Assembly (NCBI GenBank): GCA_001799225.1
Contig: MGTA01000050.1
Location: forward strand, 1 to 13,791
DNA length: 13,791 nucleotides
DNA from: Deltaproteobacteria bacterium RIFOXYD12_FULL_50_9
GTDB lineage: Bacteria > Desulfobacterota > Desulfobulbia > Desulfobulbales > CALZHT01
Direction of reading: 5' to 3'
Under the pieces are notes generated by a model that searched no databases, was not told the origin of the DNA, and saw only the letters and a program-made list of their open reading frames with translations. Of this stretch, positions 1 through 6,465 are shown in pieces. Numbering within the stretch: the first letter of the stretch is position 1; each line of letters opens with the position of its first letter. The position numbers were made by a program, and so were the translations under genes.

Positions 1-68
1 TACTGGGTCAGCTTATAGGCGGTGGGTCAATCTATTACCGGGGGGAACAGAAATTAATAATTTTTCAC

Positions 69-98
69 TTGACTTCCAATGCGGTGACCTCTGATAAT
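69..98 (+). promoter_or_regulatory. Sigma-70-like promoter of the dodecin gene
   Basis: A -35 box TTGACT (69-74, five of six matches) is followed by an 18-bp spacer and a -10 box GATAAT (93-98, five of six matches). Transcription would start near 105 and give a leader of about 100 nt before the dodecin ATG at 204. No other gene lies between, so this is the natural promoter for dodecin and perhaps for the SAP-like gene behind it. Assigned by eye; not tested. Confidence 0.55.
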
Positions 99-203
99 CA
101 CCTGTAACGGTCAGTTGTCGCGCTCCTCTTTCCACAGGAGGGGTAAAATCCGCAAAAGCACCAACGAGTTATCGCAAAACACATAACGTAATAGGAGGCT
201 GGC

Positions 204-413
204 ATGACTGAAAGTGTCTACAAGATTATCGAGGTAGTGGGAACAAGCAAAGAATCCTGGGAGAAAGCTGCTGCAATAGCTATTGAGACAGCAAGTAAGT
301 CGCTTAAGGATCTCAGGGTCGCAGAGGTAACCAAACTTGACATGAAGATCGAAGACGGCAAGGTCATCGCCTATCGGGCCAGGGTCAGCCTGTCATTTAA
401 ATATCACAACTGA
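204..413 (+). CDS. Dodecin family flavin-binding protein (Trp-less variant)
   Basis: This 69-residue protein has the full dodecin length and pattern: VYKIIEVVGTSKESWEKA at residues 5-22, a helix, then the segment LRVAEV (37-42) and IEDGKV with a final beta strand ending in SLSFKY. Dodecins form hollow dodecamers that store or buffer flavins (riboflavin, FMN) in the cytoplasm, and some also bind CoA. The start is fixed by a perfect Shine-Dalgarno AGGAGG at 193-198, five bases before the ATG. Classical dodecins carry a Trp in the LRW motif that stacks on the isoalloxazine ring; here that position is Val39, so flavin binding may be weaker or the ligand different. A promoter lies at 69-98, and the next gene follows 58 bp downstream on the same strand. 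The family call is firm; the ligand is inferred. Confidence 0.9.
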   Translation: MTESVYKIIEVVGTSKESWEKAAAIAIETASKSLKDLRVAEVTKLDMKIEDGKVIAYRARVSLSFKYHN

Positions 414-471
414 TGTACTATCCACAACTCAACACTATTTCATGTTAAACAAAACAATCGGGGGAAAGCCA

Positions 472-657
472 ATGAAAATGAACGAAATCAAAGAGAAGGC
501 CAAACAGATGGGAATCAAGCCAGGAAAAATGAGCAAGGCCGATCTGATCCGGTCCATCCAGGCCCAGGAAGGGAATGACCCCTGCTTTCAAACAGCCAAG
601 GAGAACTGTGATCAGGTGCAATGCTGCTGCTGGAGCAAGGAGTGCCTGACATTATAA
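472..657 (+). CDS. Small SAP/Rho-N-like protein with Cys-rich C-terminus
   Basis: Starting at the ATG at 472, which has a GGGGA Shine-Dalgarno six bases upstream, the product is 61 residues. An upstream in-frame ATG at 442 has no ribosome site. Residues 1-33 (MNEIKEKAKQMGIKPGKMSKADLIRSIQ) resemble the helix-extended-helix SAP / Rho-N fold, which often binds nucleic acid. Residues 38-58 carry six cysteines (C38, C46, C51, C52, C53, C58), a possible Zn or Fe-S site. I recall short proteins of this layout in sulfate-reducing deltaproteobacteria, annotated only as SAP-domain proteins; no function is known to me. It follows the dodecin gene by 58 bp and may share its transcript. Its TAA at 655-657 touches the stop codon of the convergent mtaD gene at 658. 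Confidence 0.7.
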   Translation: MKMNEIKEKAKQMGIKPGKMSKADLIRSIQAQEGNDPCFQTAKENCDQVQCCCWSKECLTL

Positions 658-1989
658 TCAGCTCAGTTTGCGACGCATACCAAGAGCCATCTCGCGAATA
701 CGGGCCATTACTCCTACTTCATCCAGAGTGGTAAGAATACGGTTTTCCATGACTACCTTGCCGTTGATCACCGAATGGATCACGTCAGCTCCTCTCGCTG
801 CATAGACCAACTGAGAGGGGATGCTGTACAAAGGAGTCAGGTGGGGTTGTTCCAAATCAAGCACAATGATATCGGCCTGCTTGCCCGGCTCCAGGCTGCC
901 AATCCTGCTTTCGGCATGAAGAAGCTTGGCGCCGGACCTTGTGGCCATGGTTAAAGCCTGTTCGGCTGTGACCATGGTCGGATCAAGGGCGGCAACCTTG
1001 TGAAGACGGGCGGCTGTCCCCATCTCACCGAACATGTCGACATCATTATTACTGGCGCTACCATCCGTGCCCAGCCCTACCGTGACGCCGGCAGAGAGAA
1101 GCCTTGGCACCGGCGCGATGCCTGAGGCGAGTTTCATGTTGCTCTCCGGACAATGGGCAACTTTTACGCCTCGTCTGGCCAGGAGTTCGATCTCCTGCTG
1201 AGTCAATACCACGCAATGATCGGCAACTACCCGCTCATCAAGAAGCCCTAAGGCTTCAAGATGCATGACCGGGGTTTTGCCGAAGTTAGCCAGCGCACCT
1301 TCTACCTCCATCTGCGTTTCAGCAAGATGGATGACATAAAGTGCGTCATGACTGTCAGCCTTTTGTTTCAACTTCACCAGAAGATCGGGCGAGCAGGTAT
1401 AGACGGCATGCGGATCAACCGTGATCGTTACCAAAGGATGGCCGCTGTATTCAGCCAGCAGTTTATCAATATAGCCAAAGCCATTTTCAACCGGCCCGTA
1501 ATTGGGTGACGGAAAATCGTACAGCACCTCGCCGACCCAGGCCCGCATACCGCACTCTGCAGCAGCTCGGGCCACATCCCCGGCAAAAAGATACATATCA
1601 CAAAAACTCGTAGTGCCGGAACGGATCATCTCGGCAATCGACAGCAAGGTCGCCTGATAGACCATGTCACCAGTCAGCGTTGCCTCAACTGGAAAGATAT
1701 ACTCCTGCAGCCACTGCATAAGCGGCAGATCATCGGCAAGGCCCCGGAAACAAGCCATGGCTGCATGGGTATGGACATTGATCAAGCCTGGCAACACCAG
1801 ACCACGAGGTAATTTAAGCACACGAGCGGTCGGATAACGGCGGATCAATTCCGCCTCCGCCCCTACTGCCGCAATCGTATCACCCCGCACTACGACCGCA
1901 CCATTTTCAATGATGGTCTTATTATCATCAGCCATATAAACTGTACCGGCAATCAATAGATCAGCCCGGTTATCATCCTTGTACGTCAT
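658..1989 (-). CDS. mtaD: 5-methylthioadenosine/S-adenosylhomocysteine deaminase
   Basis: A 443-residue amidohydrolase of the MtaD/TrzN-AtzB subgroup. It deaminates the adenine ring of 5'-methylthioadenosine and S-adenosylhomocysteine (some members also adenosine) to the inosine form in the cytoplasm. The metal and catalytic residues are all visible: NVHTH (H73, H75), VIHLAET (H221, E224), ADHC (H258) and LGTDGSASNN (D309). An N-terminal beta strand region (residues 10-45) and a C-terminal strand (about 375-415) form the usual composite beta-sandwich. Its ATG overlaps the stop of the upstream phosphorylase gene by four bases (ATGA), and GGAGG lies about seven bases before it, so translation is coupled. 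It is the last gene of the rsfS operon. The pairing with a PNP-family enzyme suggests a salvage route from MTA through methylthioinosine. Substrate choice cannot be read from sequence alone; SAH or adenosine remain possible. Confidence 0.9.
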   Translation of the reverse strand: MTYKDDNRADLLIAGTVYMADDNKTIIENGAVVVRGDTIAAVGAEAELIRRYPTARVLKLPRGLVLPGLINVHTHAAMACFRGLADDLPLMQWLQEYIFPVEATLTGDMVYQATLLSIAEMIRSGTTSFCDMYLFAGDVARAAAECGMRAWVGEVLYDFPSPNYGPVENGFGYIDKLLAEYSGHPLVTITVDPHAVYTCSPDLLVKLKQKADSHDALYVIHLAETQMEVEGALANFGKTPVMHLEALGLLDERVVADHCVVLTQQEIELLARRGVKVAHCPESNMKLASGIAPVPRLLSAGVTVGLGTDGSASNNDVDMFGEMGTAARLHKVAALDPTMVTAEQALTMATRSGAKLLHAESRIGSLEPGKQADIIVLDLEQPHLTPLYSIPSQLVYAARGADVIHSVINGKVVMENRILTTLDEVGVMARIREMALGMRRKLS

Positions 1990-2822
1990 GATATATCCTC
2001 CATCTCCGCTAAAACCGCGATAACCAGTTTCTGGAAATCATCTTGCCGCTCTCTGACCCCGGCCAGGATATCGGCAAGCAGGATCGGCCTGAAATCATCC
2101 GGGTCATTGACATTGGCAAGCAGCGCAAGGCCCAAGACCTTCATACCGGCATGCCTGGCCACAATGACCTCAGGCACGGTGGACATCCCGACGGCATCAG
2201 CTCCACTTCTCCTAAGAAAACGGGTTTCGGCCGGGGTTTCAAGACTGGGGCCGGGAATAGCCGCATAGACGCCGGTCACTACATCCCTGATTCCAAGACG
2301 TTCTGCACAGGAACAGGTTTTTTGAATAAACACTGGATCGTAAGGCACGGATAGATCAGGAAAACGCAGGCCCCAATCATCAATATTTATTCCACGTAAC
2401 GGATTGTCAGGGATGAAATTCAGATGATCACGGATAACCATGATTGACCCTGCCGCATGATCAGGGTTGAGTCCGCCCGAGGCGTTTGACACTACCAAAC
2501 ATCGGCTGCCAAGCAGGGAAAGTACGCGAAGCGGCAGGGTCAAATCACGGGTACTGTATCCCTCATAAAAATGAAAGCGCCCTTGCAGTGCTGCAACCTT
2601 TCGGTTACCGAGCCTACCAAACAGCAGGTTACCCGCATGACTCTGCACCGTGGAACTGGGAAAATGAGGTATTGTCGCATAGGGAAAGATCTTGGCGTCC
2701 TGAATGCAGGCAGCAAGTCCGCCCAAACCAGTACCAAGGATAAGCACCACCTCCGGGACTTCGGTTACCCGCTTCCTCAGAAAATCAACTGCTTCTTCAA
2801 CTCGTTTTCGATAGATTTCCAT
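1986..2822 (-). CDS. Purine nucleoside phosphorylase family; possible methylthioinosine phosphorylase
   Basis: A 278-residue trimeric-type nucleoside phosphorylase (PNP/MTAP family). It is expected to cleave a purine nucleoside with phosphate to free base and ribose-1-phosphate (or methylthioribose-1-phosphate). Visible motifs are GTGLGGL (30-36), LQGRFHFYEGY (79-89, phosphate-site R82 and H84), SNASGGLN (112-119), IPGPSLETPAE (189-199, base-site E195) and GADAVGMSTVPEV (207-219, M213). At the base site N237 matches the Asn of inosine/guanosine enzymes rather than the Asp of MTA phosphorylases. Twelve residues on, where bacterial PNPs have a His that contacts the ribose 5'-OH, this protein has Leu249. 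MTA phosphorylases are also hydrophobic there. Asn plus Leu points to a 5'-methylthio-6-oxopurine nucleoside, which fits the overlapping mtaD partner. There is no clear Shine-Dalgarno; the start lies 11 bases after the thrC stop, so coupling is likely. Ordinary inosine/guanosine PNP is the alternative. Confidence 0.85.
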   Translation of the reverse strand: MEIYRKRVEEAVDFLRKRVTEVPEVVLILGTGLGGLAACIQDAKIFPYATIPHFPSSTVQSHAGNLLFGRLGNRKVAALQGRFHFYEGYSTRDLTLPLRVLSLLGSRCLVVSNASGGLNPDHAAGSIMVIRDHLNFIPDNPLRGINIDDWGLRFPDLSVPYDPVFIQKTCSCAERLGIRDVVTGVYAAIPGPSLETPAETRFLRRSGADAVGMSTVPEVIVARHAGMKVLGLALLANVNDPDDFRPILLADILAGVRERQDDFQKLVIAVLAEMEDIS

Positions 2823-2833
2823 ATCCGAAGGTT

Positions 2834-4228
2834 TTAGATCGAATGTTTTTCGATAAAATCCCTTACCGCTGCGACATTGGCATCAATAACTTCACAACGC
2901 GCCGGGCGCCTCTCAAGCCCAACAAGAGTTTCCGGCATCTGTGGCTGAACACCGATCGCCTGTTGAACTGCCGCGCCGAACTTGGCCGGATGCGCGGTAC
3001 TCAGGCAGACCATCGGCACACCAACCTGGCGACAAGCAAGGCCGGCACAGACTCCGACTGCAGTATGAGGATCAAGCACATATCCGTGCTTAGCATGACA
3101 TGACCTGATAGTCTCGATAGTTTCCCCCTCGCTGACACTCCTGCTGCGGAAATCCTTTTTTACCTGCACCTGCAGAGCTCTTGAAAAAGCTAATCTGCCG
3201 CTCTTCCCAAAAGATTCCATTGCCTGTCTGGTTTGATCAGCGTCTTCATTATACAGATAATAGAGATAACGCTCAAAATTACTTGCCACCTGAATATCCA
3301 TGGATGGACTGCTGGTCTGCACTACTGTACCCACTGAGTAATCACCTTGATTAACGAACCGCGTTAACAGATTGTTCTCATTGGTGGCCAGCACTAGTTG
3401 ACCGATAGAGCCCTCCGGCAACAGGCGTCTGGCCACAAAACCAGCGAAGATATCGCCAAAATTCCCGGTGGGTACGGAAAAATCAATAACCGACCGGCCA
3501 ACCTCATCGCTAACCCGCAGAAATGCGTAAATATAATATACAACCTGAGCGACGATACGCGCCCAATTAATGGAATTAATCGCACCCAGCTGATGATGGT
3601 TTTTAAAAACAATGTCGTTGAAGATCGACTTGACGATGGCCTGGCCGTCATCAAAGGTGCCACGGATAGCCAGATTAAAAACATTGGCATCAATCACCGT
3701 AGTCATTTGCAGTTCCTGGATCGGACTCACCCGTTTAAAGGGATGCAGGATAAATATATTGATCCGCTCCTTGCCTCGCACCCCGTAAATAGCGGCACTG
3801 CCGGTATCGCCCGAGGTAGCGCCCAGAATATTCATCCGACCGCCATTCTTTTTCAGCAGGTATTCAAAAACATTGCCCAGAAACTGCAGGGCCACATCTT
3901 TGAATGCCAGGGTCGGGCCATGGAAAAGTTCAAGGATGTGGCAGTCACCCATCCGCACCACAGGCGTAATCTCCGGGTGATTGAAGGTTGCGTAAGAACG
4001 GAGAATCAGGTCGTGCAGGTCTGTAGGCGGAATGTCCGATATAAAAAGTGACAAGACCTCAAAGGCCAGATCCTGGTACGAAAGCCGTCGCCAGACTGCC
4101 ACTGTTTCCTGATCCACGGTTGGAAGTCGGGTGGGCAGCAGCAGGCCACCATCGGTGGCAAGCCCCATCATGACCGCTTCTGTAAATGGTATTGGGGCAA
4201 TGCCCCCCCTGGTGCTGATATATTCCAT
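2834..4228 (-). CDS. thrC: Threonine synthase
   Basis: A long-type (E. coli/yeast-like) PLP-dependent threonine synthase. It converts O-phospho-L-homoserine and water to threonine and phosphate in the cytoplasm. The opening MEYISTRGG and the segment FHGPTLAFKD are hallmarks; the Lys in LAFKD (K110 with this start) forms the Schiff base with PLP. GATSGDTGSAA (phosphate cradle), SINWARI and DFSVPTGNFGD are also present. I chose the ATG at 4228, giving 464 residues, because AAAGG lies about six bases before it. A GTG at 4243 would add five residues, but its nearest AAGGA is only two bases away. The gene follows gpmI by 24 bases and precedes the phosphorylase gene by 11, so it belongs to the same operon although its pathway is unrelated. 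No frameshift or missing motif was noticed. Confidence 0.93.
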   Translation of the reverse strand: MEYISTRGGIAPIPFTEAVMMGLATDGGLLLPTRLPTVDQETVAVWRRLSYQDLAFEVLSLFISDIPPTDLHDLILRSYATFNHPEITPVVRMGDCHILELFHGPTLAFKDVALQFLGNVFEYLLKKNGGRMNILGATSGDTGSAAIYGVRGKERINIFILHPFKRVSPIQELQMTTVIDANVFNLAIRGTFDDGQAIVKSIFNDIVFKNHHQLGAINSINWARIVAQVVYYIYAFLRVSDEVGRSVIDFSVPTGNFGDIFAGFVARRLLPEGSIGQLVLATNENNLLTRFVNQGDYSVGTVVQTSSPSMDIQVASNFERYLYYLYNEDADQTRQAMESFGKSGRLAFSRALQVQVKKDFRSRSVSEGETIETIRSCHAKHGYVLDPHTAVGVCAGLACRQVGVPMVCLSTAHPAKFGAAVQQAIGVQPQMPETLVGLERRPARCEVIDANVAAVRDFIEKHSI

Positions 4229-4252
4229 ACAAAACCTTTTCACTGTCCTTGA

Positions 4253-5800
4253 TTAATTGATCAGATTTCTGCCGGTCATCTCTGTTGGTATTGGCAATCC
4301 CATAAGTTGCAGGATAGTAGGTGCAATATCGGTAAGTGTGCCGTCGGCACGAAGACGGGCGTTTTTATGCTGCTCACTGATGAGCATAAATGGAACCGGG
4401 TTAGAGGTATGAGCCGTAAAGGGTTCGCCGGTAACCGGATCCTGCATTACCTCGGCATTGCCATGATCCGAGGTAATGAGTACTATGCCACCCTGGCCGA
4501 TCACCTCCCGGACCAGTCGTTCCAGGCACTGATCAACGGCCTCGCAGGCCTTGACTGCCGCATTCAGCATACCGGTATGACCAACCATGTCACCATTGGC
4601 GAAATTCAAAACAATCAAGCTATAAGTATTATTACGCAGGCAATCAAGGAGCTGGTCTGTAACTGCATAGGCGCTCATCTCGGGCTTCTGATCATAAGTA
4701 GCGACCTCTTTGGGCGAAGGGATCATGACTCGATCCTCGGCAGGGAAAGGTTCCTCGCGACCGCCGTTGAAAAAATAGGTAACGTGTGGATATTTTTCCG
4801 TCTCGGCGATTCGCAGTTGGTGAAGTCCGCTGGCGCTCACCTCTTCTCCTAGAATATGAGTGAGTATTGCCGGTGGAAAGGCCACTGGAAAATTAAAATG
4901 CCGGTCGTATTCGGTAAAAGTTACATATTCAGCAATCTGTGGCGGAGCAGTCCGGACAAACCCGGTAAAACCACGATCTGTCAAGGCATGGGTAAGTTCC
5001 CGAGCCCGATCCGCCCGAAAATTGAAAAAGATTACGGAATCACCGTCGTTAATAGTAGCCAACGGCTCACCTGTGGCGTCGGTCACGATTATCGGCTTGA
5101 TAAACTCATCGTTTTCGCCACGGATGTATGCATCATGAACCGCCTGCACAGGGTCGGAAGCCGCTATCCCCATTCCGTGCACTAATGCATGCCAGGCCAA
5201 CTCTACCCGATCCCAACGGTTATCACGGTCCATGGCGTAATAGCGACCGGTAATCGTAGCGATCCGGCCAACACCGATCCGAACTAATTCGGTCTGCAAC
5301 TCAGCCATGTAAAGAGCGCCGCTCGCCGGCGGCGTATCGCGGCCATCCGTGAAAGGATGAACATACACCCGCTCAAGTCCGATTTTTGCTGCCATCTGAA
5401 CCAGGGCAAACAGATGTTTAATATGACTATGGACCCCGCCATCGGAAAGCAAACCCATTAGATGAAGGGCTGCACCGTTCTTGGCAGTTTTCTTCATGAC
5501 ACTGACGAGAACCTGATTGTCATAAAACTCGCCGGTTTCAATGGCTCGGTTGATTCGCGTAAAATCCTGGTAGACAATGCGACCTGCACCTATATTCAGA
5601 TGCCCTACCTCGGAGTTGCCCATCTGCCCTTCAGGCAATCCGACTGCACCGTTATGGGCAACAAGGGTGGTATTGGGAAACTCACCTGACCATCGATCAA
5701 GATTAGGGGTTCTGGCCATACTAACGGCATTGGTTGCCGATTTCACGCCATGCCCCCAGCCGTCGAGGATAGCTAGCAACAACGGCTTGATTATACTCAT
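4253..5800 (-). CDS. gpmI: 2,3-bisphosphoglycerate-independent phosphoglycerate mutase
   Basis: This 515-residue enzyme is the size of E. coli GpmI (about 514) and interconverts 3- and 2-phosphoglycerate in glycolysis and gluconeogenesis. It belongs to the alkaline-phosphatase superfamily and uses two Mn ions. Visible residues are ILDGWG (D13), the catalytic serine in MGNSEVGHLNIGAG (S63), the substrate loop HPFTDGRDTPP, NFRADRAREL, and the metal clusters in NFANGDMVGHTG, ITSDHGNAE and AHTSNP. The ATG at 5800 has an excellent GGGGAGGAG ribosome site and overlaps the rsfS stop by four bases (ATGA). A longer reading from 5863 only adds sequence overlapping rsfS and is rejected. The rsfS-gpmI pairing resembles the proA-nadD-rsfS-gpmI type of cluster of related bacteria, but here thrC follows. 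Confidence 0.95.
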   Translation of the reverse strand: MSIIKPLLLAILDGWGHGVKSATNAVSMARTPNLDRWSGEFPNTTLVAHNGAVGLPEGQMGNSEVGHLNIGAGRIVYQDFTRINRAIETGEFYDNQVLVSVMKKTAKNGAALHLMGLLSDGGVHSHIKHLFALVQMAAKIGLERVYVHPFTDGRDTPPASGALYMAELQTELVRIGVGRIATITGRYYAMDRDNRWDRVELAWHALVHGMGIAASDPVQAVHDAYIRGENDEFIKPIIVTDATGEPLATINDGDSVIFFNFRADRARELTHALTDRGFTGFVRTAPPQIAEYVTFTEYDRHFNFPVAFPPAILTHILGEEVSASGLHQLRIAETEKYPHVTYFFNGGREEPFPAEDRVMIPSPKEVATYDQKPEMSAYAVTDQLLDCLRNNTYSLIVLNFANGDMVGHTGMLNAAVKACEAVDQCLERLVREVIGQGGIVLITSDHGNAEVMQDPVTGEPFTAHTSNPVPFMLISEQHKNARLRADGTLTDIAPTILQLMGLPIPTEMTGRNLIN

Positions 5801-6201
5801 GATCGCTCCTCCCCGACAGCCTCCGGCTCCATGGCAAAAGAGAGACGCGGAGCATCGTGCCAAAGCCCTTCCAGGTCATAAAACTCCCGGGTTTCGTGGT
5901 AAAAAATATGGACTATCACATCATCATAGTCAAGCAGAACCCAGTTGCCTTCGGCAAGACCTTCGGTGTTGCCTTCATTTAGCCGTTTACCACGCAGGCT
6001 CTCATCCACGGCATGGGCCAGCCCCTGAACATGTCGAGTGGAATGGCCACTCATGATTACAAAATAATCCGCATAGTAGCAAAGACCCCGGACATCAAGA
6101 GCAACGACGTCCTCAGCCTTCTTGTCCAAAGTGGCCCTACGGATCAGATTGACCAACTTCAAGCTGTCAATATTAATGTGCTTTTTTGCAACTTTTTTCA
6201 T
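5797..6201 (-). CDS. rsfS: Ribosomal silencing factor RsfS
   Basis: A 134-residue RsfS/Iojap protein. It binds ribosomal protein uL14 on the large subunit and blocks subunit joining when nutrients run low. The family core is clear: DVVALDVRGLCYYADYFVIM (31-50), SGHSTRHVQGLAHAV (51-65), then GNWVLLDYDDVIVHIF (85-100) and REFYDLEGLWHDAPR (105-119). The short charged ends (KKVAKKH at the start, EAVGEERS at the end) are typical of proteobacterial forms. The ATG at 6201 has GGAG five bases upstream. It is the first gene of the five-gene operon, with a promoter at 6284-6312 and a G/C hairpin in the leader. In many relatives nadD lies directly upstream and rlmH nearby; neither is here. Confidence 0.94.
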   Translation of the reverse strand: MKKVAKKHINIDSLKLVNLIRRATLDKKAEDVVALDVRGLCYYADYFVIMSGHSTRHVQGLAHAVDESLRGKRLNEGNTEGLAEGNWVLLDYDDVIVHIFYHETREFYDLEGLWHDAPRLSFAMEPEAVGEERS

Positions 6202-6218
6202 TTCTACTCCAAATAATA

Positions 6219-6233
6219 GGGGGCATCACCCCC
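6219..6233 (-). promoter_or_regulatory. Hairpin in the 5' leader of rsfS
   Basis: Five G (6219-6223) and five C (6229-6233) flank a five-base loop. The pure G-C stem lies within the predicted rsfS leader, eight bases upstream of its GGAG ribosome site. It has no U-tract, so it is not a standard terminator. It could stabilise the mRNA end or affect translation of the operon's first gene. The structure is seen in the sequence; the role is inferred. Confidence 0.4.
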
Positions 6234-6283
6234 GATCAGATGCCGCACAATAGCGACAGCCAAACGACACGATATTGGTGGTG

Positions 6284-6312
6284 ATAAAACATGAACCGGC
6301 TGTTTAGGTCAA
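6284..6312 (-). promoter_or_regulatory. Sigma-70-like promoter of the rsfS-gpmI-thrC operon
   Basis: Read on the minus strand, a -35 box TTGACC (6312-6307, five of six) is followed by exactly 17 bp and a -10 box TTTTAT (6289-6284, four of six) preceded by TG. Transcription would start near 6277, giving a leader of about 75 nt that contains the G/C hairpin. The five downstream genes are packed with overlaps or gaps of 24 bp at most, so this may drive all of them. Confidence 0.5.
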
Positions 6313-6359
6313 CAACAAATTGTTCTCCAGCACCCAGCACGGTGGTTCGGAATAAACTT

Positions 6360-6394
6360 AAAAAAGGCAGAGCCAAATAAATGGCCCTGCCTTT
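6360..6394 (-). terminator. Intrinsic terminator of the DUF1566 gene
   Basis: A strong stem: arm AAAGGCAG (6363-6370) pairs with CTGCCTTT (6387-6394). After one A/C mismatch, GCCA (6372-6375) pairs with TGGC (6382-6385) around a six-base loop. On the minus strand the stem is followed by a run of six U (positions 6365-6360). It lies about 70 bp beyond the stop of the DUF1566 gene and upstream of the rsfS promoter, so it separates the two transcription units. Confidence 0.8.
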
Positions 6395-6465
6395 CAAATT
6401 ACAAATTAAATATTCTTTACAATTAGTTAATTGTCTGATGAGACACCAGTCAAGTCAGAAACATC

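Noticed and set aside
3398..4051. Long plus-strand ORF (217 codons) opposite thrC
   Set aside because: It lies wholly antisense to an intact threonine synthase gene and shows no domain pattern.
5801..5863. Upstream extension of gpmI by 21 codons
   Set aside because: It overlaps rsfS, whereas the ATG at 5800 has a very strong Shine-Dalgarno and matches the family start.
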